Assembly: GCA_964246745.1 (NCBI GenBank)
Contig: CAXTRK010000001.1
Location: forward strand, 62,001-126,000
Length of the DNA: 64,000 bases
Direction of reading: 5' to 3'
From: Lichenicoccus sp964246745
Lineage (GTDB): Bacteria; Pseudomonadota; Alphaproteobacteria; Acetobacterales; Acetobacteraceae
Under the pieces are notes generated by a model, which worked only from the letters and a program-made list of their open reading frames with translations, was not told the origin of the DNA and made no database searches. The position numbers were made by a program, and so were the translations under genes. Position 1 is the stretch's first letter; every line of letters starts with the position of its first letter. Below are positions 21,922 to 30,603 of the stretch, piece by piece.

Positions 21922-22299
21922 CTATCGTCCGCCGTGTCCACCGCCGCCGTGCCCACCACCTCCTGGATGGCCGCCGCCGCCACCGTGAAAACCACTCCTG
22001 CCGCCGCCATGAAAGCCGCCTCTGCCGCCTGGCCCGCCTCTGCCGACTGGTAACGACGGGATCGGCCGGCCGCCTGGACGAGGGCCTCCGCGGTATGGAC
22101 CGACATCATAGCCGCGTCCCCAGCCGCCATAACCGCGATAGCCGCCGCCGTAATACGCGGGTCCATAATAGTCGGCGCCGTAGCTGCCGTATCCATAGCC
22201 GCCATCTCCATAGCCGCCGTAGGCGCAGCCGCACAGCACGGCGGCAAGCAGGCCGAGCAGCAGGGCAATCGAGGAGGGGCGGGCAAACGGCGGCGTCAC
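21922..22299 (-). CDS. small Gly/Tyr/His-rich lipoprotein of unknown function
   Basis: The 125-residue protein has a hydrophobic signal ending VLCGC, a plausible lipobox with Cys at about 25. A low-complexity mature part follows: a Tyr/Gly section (repeats of GGYG and YYG), then Arg/Pro/Gly, then a His/Gly tail (GGGGHGGGGHGG). It should be anchored in the outer membrane or face the periplasm. The His-rich tail could bind metal, which is inference. GTG 22299 overlaps the stop of the upstream VOC gene (GTGA), so the two are coupled. No homologous domain is recognised. Confidence 0.7.
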   Translation of the reverse strand: MTPPFARPSSIALLLGLLAAVLCGCAYGGYGDGGYGYGSYGADYYGPAYYGGGYRGYGGWGRGYDVGPYRGGPRPGGRPIPSLPVGRGGPGGRGGFHGGGRSGFHGGGGGHPGGGGHGGGGHGGR

Positions 22300-23192
22300 T
22301 TGGCTTCTCCCGCGCTCTTCTCATTGGACAGTTGCAGCATGCCGAAGACGGCGCCCTCCGGATCGGCGGCGATGGCGATCATGTCGCCGTCGCGGTCAAC
22401 CTTGGGCGGCAGCAGGATCCGGCCGCCTAGCGAAGGCACCTTGCCGGCCGCGGCGGCGACATCCTCGACCCGTATGTAGTTCAGCCAGCGCGGCGGACCG
22501 CCCGGTTGGCTGGCCGGGAACGGATTGACGCTGGCGCGGGCATAGCTGTCGGAGGCGAGAATGATGTGCTTGGCCTCTCCGCTCTGGCTCATATCGTAGA
22601 TGTCGTAGCCGAACACCGCGCGATAGAAGGCGGCGTCGCTTTGTGGATCGCTGGTGATCAGCGAGCTCCAGATCCAGCCGCCGTCAACGGCCTCGATGTC
22701 GGCCGGATCGCCGCTGAAGGACGACAGCACCGCGAAGACGGCGCCCTGCGGATCCCGCAACACGGCGGCACGGCCGAGATCGGGGAAGCTGCGCGGCCCA
22801 TACAGCAGCTTGGCACCATTCTGCGTCGCCGCCCGCGCGGTTGCCTGCACATTGCTCACTGAAATGAAACCCAGCCAGGCCGGGCTTCGCGCACCCCCCG
22901 CCGGCATCGGCCGCTGCAGCACGCCGGCAACCTGCTGTCCGTCGAGCAAAGCCTCCGTGAAAGTATGTGGGGCAGGAGCGACATCGCGAAACGTCCAGCC
23001 GAACAAGCCGGAGTAGAAACGCTCCGCCGTCCGCAGGTCCGGTGTGATCAGTTCGGCATAGACGAACTTGCCGACCAGATGCTGGTTGGTGGCGGGTTGG
23101 ACCAGCGCCGGGAGCGGCGCCGCGGCGATCGCCGGCGCGGCCACCGCCAACAGCATCGTCAGCACACCGGAGATATGGGTTCGCCTCGCCAT
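22296..23192 (-). CDS. exported double VOC (glyoxalase-like) domain protein
   Basis: The protein starts with a Sec signal peptide (MARRTHISGVLTMLLAVAAP, cut near AIAAAP). Two vicinal-oxygen-chelate domains follow, the first about residues 38-160 (FVYAELITPDLRTAERFYSGLFGW) and the second about 170-290 (WSSLITSDPQSDAAFYRAVFGY). VOC domains of this type resemble antibiotic-resistance or glyoxalase proteins, usually cytosolic, so export is unusual. The substrate is unknown. ATG 23192 is chosen because GAGGAGG lies 5 nt upstream. The downstream lipoprotein gene overlaps by 4 bp. Confidence 0.82.
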   Translation of the reverse strand: MARRTHISGVLTMLLAVAAPAIAAAPLPALVQPATNQHLVGKFVYAELITPDLRTAERFYSGLFGWTFRDVAPAPHTFTEALLDGQQVAGVLQRPMPAGGARSPAWLGFISVSNVQATARAATQNGAKLLYGPRSFPDLGRAAVLRDPQGAVFAVLSSFSGDPADIEAVDGGWIWSSLITSDPQSDAAFYRAVFGYDIYDMSQSGEAKHIILASDSYARASVNPFPASQPGGPPRWLNYIRVEDVAAAAGKVPSLGGRILLPPKVDRDGDMIAIAADPEGAVFGMLQLSNEKSAGEAK

Positions 23193-23218
23193 CTTTGCCT
23201 CCTCGACCGAGCCGTGCG

Positions 23219-24565
23219 TCATGCCGCTCCGGGGTGCTGCTCCCGGCCGTGTGCGAAGTCAATCGCCCGCGGCAAGGCAAAGGCGGCGACACTTTCGACG
23301 CCGCTCGACCAGACGAACTGATCGATGACGGTGAGCCGCTCCAGCGCATAGCCGGCCTGCCGAAGCAGTCGTGCGTCCTTGACGAGAGCGTGCGGATTGC
23401 AGCTCACCATGACGATCCGCGAAACGCCGGACCGGGCGATTTCCGGCATCTGCGCGCCCGCGCCTTCGAAGGGCGGATCAAGCACGATCGCGCCGGCGCG
23501 TGAGAACTCCGAGGCCAGCAGCGGTTGGCGTGCAAGGTCGCGGCGGACCGCCCGCATGCGCATGCCCGGCTTGATGCCGGCCGCAAGGCAGGCGGCGGCG
23601 TCGCGGTCGCCTTCGAACGACACCAGGCGCGCTCGCGCGGCAAGCGCGAAGCTTAACGTGCCGCAGCCGGCGTAGAGCTCCACGATCCGCGCACGGTCCC
23701 GCAGTTCCTTGTGCAGAGCCGTCAACACCGCGTCGATGATGGCGGTCTCGCCCGGCTGGCTTGCCTGCAGGAACGCGCCGGGCGGCGGCACGATCCGGGC
23801 GCCGGACAGCGCGTGATGCACCGGCGCCAGCGCGCAGACCGTCTCGGCGCCGCCATTGCCGCCGCCATTGCCGCCGCCATTGCCGCCGCCCCTGGCGCCG
23901 ATCAGCGGCCGCCAGGATATGCGCGGCGCCCCAGCCGTCCGCGCCAGAGCGGCCAGGCGGGTGCGATCGCCGGTATCCGGCGGTGTGTCGGTGGCGAGCA
24001 GCAGGTCCGGGCCGCTATCAAGCTGGTTCGCGATGGCGGACCCCACCGCGCGCAGGCAGGCAAGCCGGAGCAGCACCGGACGCATCACCTCGATGAGCTG
24101 GAACAGACCGGGTTGCAGCACGTGGCACTCGCTCAGATCGACAAGGTCGCCGCCGCGCCGGTGCAGCCCGATCAGCATCCGGTCCGGCGTGCGACGCAGT
24201 CCCAGATCGACGCGTCGGCGCGACGCGGGCGGGCACGCGGCGAAACCGACCTGCTCCGGCAGCGCGAAGCCCGCCTTGATCAGGGCGTCCTGCACCATGC
24301 GGACTTTGAATACTTCCATCGCCGACGGGCTCATATGCTGCAGCGAGCAGCCGCCGCATCGTCCGAACAGGCCGCATGGCGGAGCAGTGCGCTCCGGGCT
24401 TGCACGCAGGACGGCGTCGAGTGCCAGGCGACGAGCGGAGTGCCGCAGGCGTATTCTCTCGCCCGGCAGCGCGCCGGGCACGAACCGCTTGGCGCCATCG
24501 ATCGCAACGATGCCGTCTCCGTCCGCGCCGAGACCGGTCACCTCCACGTCGATGGTCTGTTCCAC
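23219..24565 (-). CDS. RNA m5U methyltransferase, TrmA/RlmD family
   Basis: This SAM-dependent 5-methyluridine methyltransferase has about 448 residues. A TRAM-like N-terminal beta domain (EVTGLGADGDGIVA) comes first. A cysteine set for a 4Fe-4S cluster follows (PPCGLFGRCGGCSLQHM with a later ECHVL). The SAM motif is VELYAGCGTLSFALA, then LDPPFEGAG, and the catalytic Cys is in VSCNPHAL. A (GGGN)3 insert sits mid-protein. The exact target (23S rRNA U747/U1939 or tRNA U54) cannot be told. GTG 24565 is the best available start; no ATG fits. It lies 37 bp after the helicase stop, probably the same transcript. Confidence 0.88.
   Translation of the reverse strand: MEQTIDVEVTGLGADGDGIVAIDGAKRFVPGALPGERIRLRHSARRLALDAVLRASPERTAPPCGLFGRCGGCSLQHMSPSAMEVFKVRMVQDALIKAGFALPEQVGFAACPPASRRRVDLGLRRTPDRMLIGLHRRGGDLVDLSECHVLQPGLFQLIEVMRPVLLRLACLRAVGSAIANQLDSGPDLLLATDTPPDTGDRTRLAALARTAGAPRISWRPLIGARGGGNGGGNGGGNGGAETVCALAPVHHALSGARIVPPPGAFLQASQPGETAIIDAVLTALHKELRDRARIVELYAGCGTLSFALAARARLVSFEGDRDAAACLAAGIKPGMRMRAVRRDLARQPLLASEFSRAGAIVLDPPFEGAGAQMPEIARSGVSRIVMVSCNPHALVKDARLLRQAGYALERLTVIDQFVWSSGVESVAAFALPRAIDFAHGREQHPGAA
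23849..23890. repeat. 12-bp in-frame minisatellite inside the methyltransferase gene
   Basis: About 3.5 copies of GCCGCCGCCATT are present, encoding (GGGN)3-GG on the minus strand. Copy-number change in whole units keeps the reading frame. The repeat falls in a likely surface loop before the SAM domain. Confidence 0.85.
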
Positions 24566-24602
24566 GGCAAGGTTCTGTTCCAGCGGGGCCGGCTTGGCGA
24601 GG

Positions 24603-26267
24603 CTATTCCTGCGGGCTCGAATCGTCCGTGAGCTGTTCGAGGTCGATGTCGCCCTGTTCGTGCGCCTCGGCGTGCTCCGGGGTGTGCATCGATGCAACTG
24701 CCCGGCGCGGCAGCAACATGAAGGCGGGGATGTCGTCGCCAAATCCGACCAAGACCGCGCCAGCGTCTTCAAGGGCGGACGGACGCGCGGCGGCGCGATC
24801 GGAATGGTGATCTGCCCGGTGATCCGCCCGGGCGCGATCGTGGCTTCGTCGCGGAGTGGAGGGCGCCTCGGCATTCGGCCTGGCTTCCGTCGCCGCTGAG
24901 CCGGGCGCCAGGGACTTCGCCGCCTCGCGGGTTGCTGGCTTGCCGCCGCGCGACCGCCCGCGGCTGCGGCCGCCTGCCTCCTCGGACCACTCGACGGACT
25001 CGATGCCCTCGATCGCCAGCCGGGGAATGACGTGGCCGGTCAGCTTCTCGATCGCCTCCACCGCCAGGCGATCATGGGGAGTGGCAATGCCGAGCGCATG
25101 GCCGGTACGGCCGGCGCGGCCGGTGCGGCCAATCCGGTGCACATAGTCCTCGGCATGGATCGGCACGTCGAAATTGAACACATGGCTGAGGCCGCCGATA
25201 TCGAGACCGCGCGCGGCCACGTCCGAACAGACCAGCAGCCGCAGCTCTCCAGCCTTGAACTTCTCCAGCGTCGCGAACCGCACCGACTGCGCCAGGTCGC
25301 CGTGCAGCGCGCCCGCGGAGAAGCCATGCTTCTTGAGGGATTTGTGCAGGATATCCACGTCGCGCTTGCGGTTGCAGAAGATCAAGGCGTTCTGCACGTC
25401 GCTGGTCTGCAGCATGCGTCGCAGCGTCCGGCGCTTCTCCTCCGCGGGCACGACGACAAGGCCCTCCTCGATGGTCGGCGCCACCGAGGCGGCACGGCTC
25501 ACCGTGATCTCCTTGGGATCGCGCAGGAACATCTCCGACAGCCGACGTATCTCCGGCGCCATGGTGGCGGAGAAAAACAAGGTCTGACGATTGGGAGACA
25601 GCAGAGAGACGATCCGCTCGACGTCGGGGATGAAGCCCATATCGAGCATGCGATCGGCCTCGTCGATCACCAGCGTGCTGGTCTGCGTGAGCAGCAGACC
25701 GCCGCGCTCGAACAGGTCGAGCAGGCGGCCAGGCGTCGCGATCAGCACGTCGACGCCGCGCGCCAAGGCCTCCTTCTGGTCGGACATGCTCTCGCCGCCG
25801 ATCAGCAGCGCATGGTTCAGCTTGAGATGCTTGCCGTAGAGCAGGAAGTTTTCCGCGACTTGCAGCGCCAGCTCGCGGGTCGGCTCCAGGATCAGCGAGC
25901 GCGGCATGCGGGCACGGGCGCGCGAGCCCGAAAGGATATCAAGCATCGGCAGCACGAAGGAAGCGGTCTTGCCAGTTCCGGTCTGGGCGACACCCATCAC
26001 GTCGCGTCCGGCCAGCACGACGGGGATTGCCTGCGCCTGGATCGGGGTCGGATGCAGATAGCCCATTTCGTTTACGGCGCGCTGCACCGGTTCGGATAAT
26101 CCGAGCTCGGAGAACAACGGCAGATGCGGATCGGCAGCCGCCACCCGTGCGGCTTCGGCCTGCTCGGAGACGGGAATTGGCTCAGCCTGCCCAAGGGCTT
26201 GCTCAGAGTTTTCGGGAAAAGCCGTCATCGGCATGCCAGGAGACGCGTCTGGCGCTGGCGCCGGCAT
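24603..26267 (-). CDS. DEAD-box ATP-dependent RNA helicase (RhlE/CsdA-like)
   Basis: This 554-residue DEAD-box protein has the Q motif (FSELGLSEPVQ...PTPIQAQAIP), motif I AQTGTGKT (94-101), PTREL, TPGRLLD, DEAD (202-205), SAT and the C-terminal RecA domain ending HRIGRTGRAGR. A basic, low-complexity tail rich in Arg/Gly/Ala follows, typical for RNA tethering. It unwinds RNA in ribosome assembly or decay. The frame is open far upstream. ATG 26267 is chosen as the first ATG before the conserved part; ATG 26234 and 26228 are alternatives. A long inverted repeat lies directly upstream. Confidence 0.9.
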   Translation of the reverse strand: MPAPAPDASPGMPMTAFPENSEQALGQAEPIPVSEQAEAARVAAADPHLPLFSELGLSEPVQRAVNEMGYLHPTPIQAQAIPVVLAGRDVMGVAQTGTGKTASFVLPMLDILSGSRARARMPRSLILEPTRELALQVAENFLLYGKHLKLNHALLIGGESMSDQKEALARGVDVLIATPGRLLDLFERGGLLLTQTSTLVIDEADRMLDMGFIPDVERIVSLLSPNRQTLFFSATMAPEIRRLSEMFLRDPKEITVSRAASVAPTIEEGLVVVPAEEKRRTLRRMLQTSDVQNALIFCNRKRDVDILHKSLKKHGFSAGALHGDLAQSVRFATLEKFKAGELRLLVCSDVAARGLDIGGLSHVFNFDVPIHAEDYVHRIGRTGRAGRTGHALGIATPHDRLAVEAIEKLTGHVIPRLAIEGIESVEWSEEAGGRSRGRSRGGKPATREAAKSLAPGSAATEARPNAEAPSTPRRSHDRARADHRADHHSDRAAARPSALEDAGAVLVGFGDDIPAFMLLPRRAVASMHTPEHAEAHEQGDIDLEQLTDDSSPQE

Positions 26268-26272
26268 GGTGT

Positions 26273-26349
26273 CCGGGTGATCGGGTTCGATGGTGTTCAA
26301 AAACTCTCTCGGAAAGGTCAGGGTTGCGAGGCCGAAGCCGATCACCCGG
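26273..26349 (-). promoter_or_regulatory. 12-bp inverted repeat in the helicase leader
   Basis: CCGGGTGATCGG (26273-26284) and CCGATCACCCGG (26338-26349) are a perfect 12-bp inverted repeat separated by 53 bp. In minus-strand RNA the near arm would end 5 nt before ATG 26267 and could hide the ribosome-binding region. The rest of the 324-bp divergent spacer (26268-26591) shows no gene; promoters for the helicase and the GH15 gene should lie there. Confidence 0.5.
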
Positions 26350-26591
26350 ATGTGGGCGACGTCTGGGCCTGTTCCGCGGCCCGAATGCCGGCACTCACAT
26401 GGTGTGCCCGGCTCGATCCTGATATCGACAGGTGAGCCCTGAAAGTCAAGCGTGCGCGCTCTGCAACCGCAACGGCGCGGCCTCGTTTGCCGGAACGTCG
26501 CGCGCGCGGGGCCGTCATCAGTCGGTTTCGCGGCAATCATCCATCCTGTCGCACCCCAAACAGGCGCAACGCAACCGGGAGCCCTTGCCGC

Positions 26592-28418
26592 GTGGTCTAT
26601 ACACCCTTGCCCATCGAGGATTACGGCCTGATTGGAGATTGCAGCAGTTGCGCGCTGGTCGGCCGCAACGGATCGATCGATTGGCTCTGCTGGCCGCGCT
26701 TCGACAGCCCGGCCTGCCTTGCGGCACTCGTGGGCAACGCGGAGAACGGCCGATGGCTGATCGCGCCGACCGCCGCCGCCTCCACGACGCGCGCCTATCA
26801 CGACGGCGGTCTGGTGCTGGAGACGGTGTTCAAGACGGAACAAGGCTCGGTCGCGGTGATCGATTTCATGCCGATCGACAACCCGGTGCCCAGCATCATA
26901 CGGATCGTGGAGGGGCGCGGCGGCAGCGTCGAGATGCAGACCGAGCTGCTGCTCCGATTCGATTACGGCAACTCGGTTCCTTGGGTCACGCGCCTGCCAG
27001 AGGCGGATGGCCCGGAGACCGGAGGAGTCGTCGCCATTGCCGGGCCGTTCCTGGTCTGCCTGCGCACGAGCGTGCCCCTCAGGGGCGAGCGGATGGCGAC
27101 CGTGGGATGCTTTACGGTGTCCGAGGGAGAGCGCGTGAGCTTCGTGATGAGCGAGGGCGCCTCGCACCAGCCGCCGCCGGCGCCGTTTGATGTCGATGCG
27201 GCGCTGCGGCGCACCGAGGCGCACTGGCAGGAGTGGTCGGGCCGTTGCGCCTACCAGGGGCCGCACCGCGCGGCTGTGCTGCGTTCGCTGGTGACGCTGA
27301 AGGGCCTGACCTTCGCGCAGACAGGCGGCATTGTCGCCGCGGCGACGACCTCGCTGCCGGAGCAGCTCGGCGGCCCGCGCAATTGGGACTATCGGTATTG
27401 CTGGCTGCGCGACGCCAGTCTCACCCTGATCGCCATGATGTATGGCGGCTATCATGAGGAGGCGACGTTCTGGCGCGACTGGCTGCATCGCTCCATCGCC
27501 GGCAGCCCGGACCAGATCCAGATCATGTATGGCATCGCCGGCGAACGCACCTTGCTGGAATGGGAGGTGCCGTGGCTCTGCGGCTACCAGGGAGCGTCGC
27601 CGGTGCGTGTCGGCAACGCCGCGGCAGGCCAGCTCCAGCTCGATGTGTATGGCGAGGTGGTGGCGGCGTTGCGCCTGGCGCGCCAGGCCAATCTGCGCGA
27701 TCCGGGCTATGGCTGGTCGTTGCAGGTCTCGCTGATGGAGCACCTGGCCAAGATCTGGCACGAGCCGGACGAGGGCATGTGGGAGGTGCGCGGCGGCCGC
27801 AAGCATTTCACCGTCTCGAAGGTGTTCGCCTGGATGGCGTTCGATCGCACCATCCAGGATTGCGAGGAGTTCGGCCTCGCAGGGCCGGTCGAGACCTGGC
27901 GCGAGATACGCCAGACCATCCACAAGACGATTTGCGAGCAGGGCTTCAACAAGGCGAAAGGCTGCTTCACCCAGTCGTTCGGCTCCACAGCGCTCGATGC
28001 GGGACTGCTGCTGATCCCGGCCACGGGCTTTCTGCCCGCGGACGATCCGCGCATCACGGCGACGGTCGCCGCGATCGAACGGGAACTCATCGAGGACGGC
28101 TTCGTGCTGCGTTACCGCACCGAGGACAATGTCGACGGCCTGCCTGGACGCGAGGGGGCGTTTCTCGCCTGCACCTTCTGGCTGGTCGACATCTACGTGC
28201 GGCAGGAACGCTACCAGGAGGCGGAGCGCCTGTTCGAGCGGCTGCTTTCGCTCGGCAACGATCTCGGCCTGCTGGCCGAGGAATACGACCCGCGCGCCAA
28301 GCGCCTGGTGGGCAACTTCCCGCAAGCGTTCTCGCATGTCGGGCTGGTCAATTCGGCGGTGAACCTGGCCCGGCGGGCGGCACCCCTGCGCGGCGAAACC
28401 AGGCCGGATGCGGTCTGA
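26592..28418 (+). CDS. glycoside hydrolase family 15 protein (glucoamylase/trehalase-like)
   Basis: The 608-residue cytosolic protein begins YTPLPIEDYGLIGDCSSCALV, the classic bacterial GH15 start. An N-terminal beta-sandwich is followed by the (alpha/alpha)6 barrel. RNWDYRYCWLRDA (about 263-275) contains substrate-binding residues, and LLAEEYDP (Glu563/Glu564) lies at the catalytic base position. GH15 enzymes release glucose from alpha-glucans, or split trehalose. No signal peptide is seen, so an internal glycogen- or trehalose-related role is likely. GTG 26592 is chosen because homology begins there and GGGAG lies about 10 nt upstream. Confidence 0.9.
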   Translation: MVYTPLPIEDYGLIGDCSSCALVGRNGSIDWLCWPRFDSPACLAALVGNAENGRWLIAPTAAASTTRAYHDGGLVLETVFKTEQGSVAVIDFMPIDNPVPSIIRIVEGRGGSVEMQTELLLRFDYGNSVPWVTRLPEADGPETGGVVAIAGPFLVCLRTSVPLRGERMATVGCFTVSEGERVSFVMSEGASHQPPPAPFDVDAALRRTEAHWQEWSGRCAYQGPHRAAVLRSLVTLKGLTFAQTGGIVAAATTSLPEQLGGPRNWDYRYCWLRDASLTLIAMMYGGYHEEATFWRDWLHRSIAGSPDQIQIMYGIAGERTLLEWEVPWLCGYQGASPVRVGNAAAGQLQLDVYGEVVAALRLARQANLRDPGYGWSLQVSLMEHLAKIWHEPDEGMWEVRGGRKHFTVSKVFAWMAFDRTIQDCEEFGLAGPVETWREIRQTIHKTICEQGFNKAKGCFTQSFGSTALDAGLLLIPATGFLPADDPRITATVAAIERELIEDGFVLRYRTEDNVDGLPGREGAFLACTFWLVDIYVRQERYQEAERLFERLLSLGNDLGLLAEEYDPRAKRLVGNFPQAFSHVGLVNSAVNLARRAAPLRGETRPDAV

Positions 28419-28425
28419 GGGGTGG

Positions 28426-28890
28426 CTACCAGGAATGATCGAGGCACGCGACGATCACGGTCACGATGCCCAGCGCCAGCATCATGCCGACCAGAGAGTG
28501 GATGCTCTCGAACATTGCGGGCTTTGGCCGGATCGCGCGCTGCGCCCTTTTGAAGGCGCCGAAATACACCGCCACGAAGACGATCGCCATCAGCACGCCG
28601 AGGCCCTGCATGGCATTGATGCGCCAGTCGGCATGGGCAAAGCCGCCCGCGCGGAAGATCTCCATCGCCCAGCCGGTCAGCAGCACCACCGGCATGACAT
28701 GCCAGACCAGACGGAAGAACCGCTTCAGCGATTGCAGATGCGCCGCCACCCGATGGGTCTGTTCCAGCAAGGCCAGACTTGGACGCAGCACGATCAGCAC
28801 GTAGGCGGCGCCGCCGACCCAGACCGCCATGCCGAGCAGGTGCAGCGCGAGGACAAAGCCCCACAGGATGGTGGCGGATTCGGCGTGCAT
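28426..28890 (-). CDS. CopD-like four-helix membrane protein
   Basis: This 154-residue integral membrane protein has four predicted helices (about 8-30, 58-78, 85-105 and 125-148). Conserved-looking His residues occur in LALHLLGMAVWVGG, RLVWHVMPVVLL and SIHSLVGMM. The pattern matches the CopD/HemJ-like membrane proteins that bind haem or copper. Function here is unknown. ATG 28890 has GAGGA 6 nt upstream. It converges on the GH15 gene with 7 bp between stops and is divergent from the NAD(P)HX repair gene. Confidence 0.75.
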   Translation of the reverse strand: MHAESATILWGFVLALHLLGMAVWVGGAAYVLIVLRPSLALLEQTHRVAAHLQSLKRFFRLVWHVMPVVLLTGWAMEIFRAGGFAHADWRINAMQGLGVLMAIVFVAVYFGAFKRAQRAIRPKPAMFESIHSLVGMMLALGIVTVIVACLDHSW

Positions 28891-28977
28891 CGGTGTCCTC
28901 GGCGGGGCGTTGTTCGTGGCGCCGGGCCTCAATAGGGGCTTGGCGGACAAAATCAACTCGCTCCGCAAGAGGCGGCC

Positions 28978-30420
28978 ATGATCGATCCCGCGCACGTTCT
29001 GCTGACGCCTGACGAGATGGCTGAGGCGGACCGCCTCGCCGCGATGGCGGTGTCGAGCATTTCCCTGATGGAGAATGCCGGCCGCGCGGTGGCGCGCGCG
29101 GCGGCGCGGATTTTTCCTCCGAACCGGACGCTGGTGCTGTGCGGCCCCGGCAACAATGGCGGCGACGGCTATGTCGCCGCACGGCTGCTGGCGCGGCGCG
29201 GCTGGCCGGTTCGCGCGGCCGCTCTCGCGCCGCCGCGTCCTGGCAGCGACGCGGCCATCGCCGAGGCCGCCTGGCGCGCCTGCGGCGGCCGGGTGGAAGG
29301 CTTCGCGGAGGCAGATGTCGAGCGCGCGGAGCTGGTGATCGATGCGGTGTTCGGCGCCGGGCTGTCGCGTCGCCTCGACGGGCTCGCGGCCGAGCTGCTG
29401 GCGCGCGCCGCGTCACGCACGCTGCTGGCGGTCGACATCCCCAGCGGCGTCGATGGCGCCACCGGAGCGACATTGGGATCGGCGCCCAGGGCGGCGCTTA
29501 CCGTCAGCTTCTTCAGGGCGAAACCCGGCCATCTGCTGCTGCCGGGCCGCGACCTGGTGGGCCGGCTTGAGATCGCCGATATCGGCATGCCCCAGAGCGT
29601 GCTGGACGGTGTCGTGGCGCAGTGCTGGCGCAACACGCCCGGGGCGCTCTGGCACATCTCCAAGGTGAGCGCCTCGGACCATAAATACAGCCGCGGCGTG
29701 GTCAGTGTTTGCGGCGGCGCGTCGATGAGCGGCGCGGCCCTGCTTGCCGCTTCGGGCGCGCGCGGCGCCGGCGCCGGACTCGTGCGCATCGCCGCCGAGC
29801 ACAATCCGGATCTGTATCGAAGCGGGCCGCCGGGCCTGATCGTCGATGCGGGGCCGCTCGCATCGTTGCTCTCGGACGAGCGCCGGCGTGTGTGGGTGTG
29901 CGGACCTGGACTGGATGCTGCCGAAGTGCGGGCATCGCTGCCGGAATTGCTGCGCGCCGGTCGGCGGGTGGTGGCTGACGCGGGAGCGCTGAGCGAGGCG
30001 GCCGGAGCGCCGGAACGGCTGCGCGGGGCCGCGGTGCTGACGCCGCATCTGGGCGAGTTCAGCAAGCTGTTCGGGCCGCCCGGCGATGATCGCCTGGGGG
30101 CGGCGCGGGCGGCGGCGCGACGGGTTCAGGCCGTGGTGGTGCTGAAGGGCGCCGACACGATCATCGCGGCACCCGACGGACGCGCAGCGATCAACGACAA
30201 CGCGCCGCCCTGGCTCGCCACCGCCGGCGCCGGCGACGTGCTCACCGGCATCGTCGCGGCCCGGCTGGCCGCGGGTCAGGAGGATTTCGAGGCGGCCTGT
30301 GCCGCGGTCTGGCTGCACGGAGAGGCAGCACGCCTGGCCGGCGAGGGCCTGCTCGCTGAGGATCTGCCGGGCCGGCTCGCCGGCGCCTGCGCTCTTGCCT
30401 CGTCACACCGCGCGGGCTAG
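28978..30420 (+). CDS. nnr: bifunctional NAD(P)HX epimerase / dehydratase
   Basis: This 480-residue repair enzyme fuses two activities that restore damaged NADH/NADPH hydrates. The N-terminal YjeF_N epimerase domain (about 1-205) contains ENAGRAVARAAAR and CGPGNNGGDGYVAARLL. The C-terminal carbohydrate-kinase-like dehydratase (about 220-475) contains HKYSRGVVSVCGG, LTPHLGEFSKLFG and LATAGAGDVLTGI, the nucleotide-binding loop. Length and domain order match E. coli Nnr (YjeF). GAGGC precedes ATG 28978. The tRNA-Leu gene starts 27 bp after its stop. Confidence 0.94.
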   Translation: MIDPAHVLLTPDEMAEADRLAAMAVSSISLMENAGRAVARAAARIFPPNRTLVLCGPGNNGGDGYVAARLLARRGWPVRAAALAPPRPGSDAAIAEAAWRACGGRVEGFAEADVERAELVIDAVFGAGLSRRLDGLAAELLARAASRTLLAVDIPSGVDGATGATLGSAPRAALTVSFFRAKPGHLLLPGRDLVGRLEIADIGMPQSVLDGVVAQCWRNTPGALWHISKVSASDHKYSRGVVSVCGGASMSGAALLAASGARGAGAGLVRIAAEHNPDLYRSGPPGLIVDAGPLASLLSDERRRVWVCGPGLDAAEVRASLPELLRAGRRVVADAGALSEAAGAPERLRGAAVLTPHLGEFSKLFGPPGDDRLGAARAAARRVQAVVVLKGADTIIAAPDGRAAINDNAPPWLATAGAGDVLTGIVAARLAAGQEDFEAACAAVWLHGEAARLAGEGLLAEDLPGRLAGACALASSHRAG

Positions 30421-30447
30421 ATGCCGCCGCTCACGGCTGCGGCTCCG

Positions 30448-30529
<82 letters not shown>

Positions 30530-30539
30530 TGACCGCCGC

Positions 30540-30591
30540 CTAGTGTCCTGCCCCTGAAATGCCTCAGCATTTCAGGGATGAGCAGGCCACT
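30540..30591. repeat. palindromic element 1 (MITE-like), imperfect ends
   Basis: A perfect 11-bp stem CCCTGAAATGC/GCATTTCAGGG with loop CTCA (30552-30577) is framed by CTAGTGTCCTGC on the left. On the right GCAGGCCACT is the mirror of the left end apart from one base. The left end matches that of the neighbouring palindrome, but the right CTAG is lost. Confidence 0.7.
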
Positions 30592-30603
30592 GAAAATAAA
30601 GAG

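Noticed and set aside
23849..23890. CRISPR-like repeat array
   Set aside because: The unit is only 12 bp, directly tandem without spacers, and in frame within a gene.
24603..28337. 1,244-residue minus-strand frame that would fuse a large N-terminal part to the helicase
   Set aside because: The upstream part is the shadow of the GH15 gene on the other strand; only the part from about 26267 encodes a recognisable protein.
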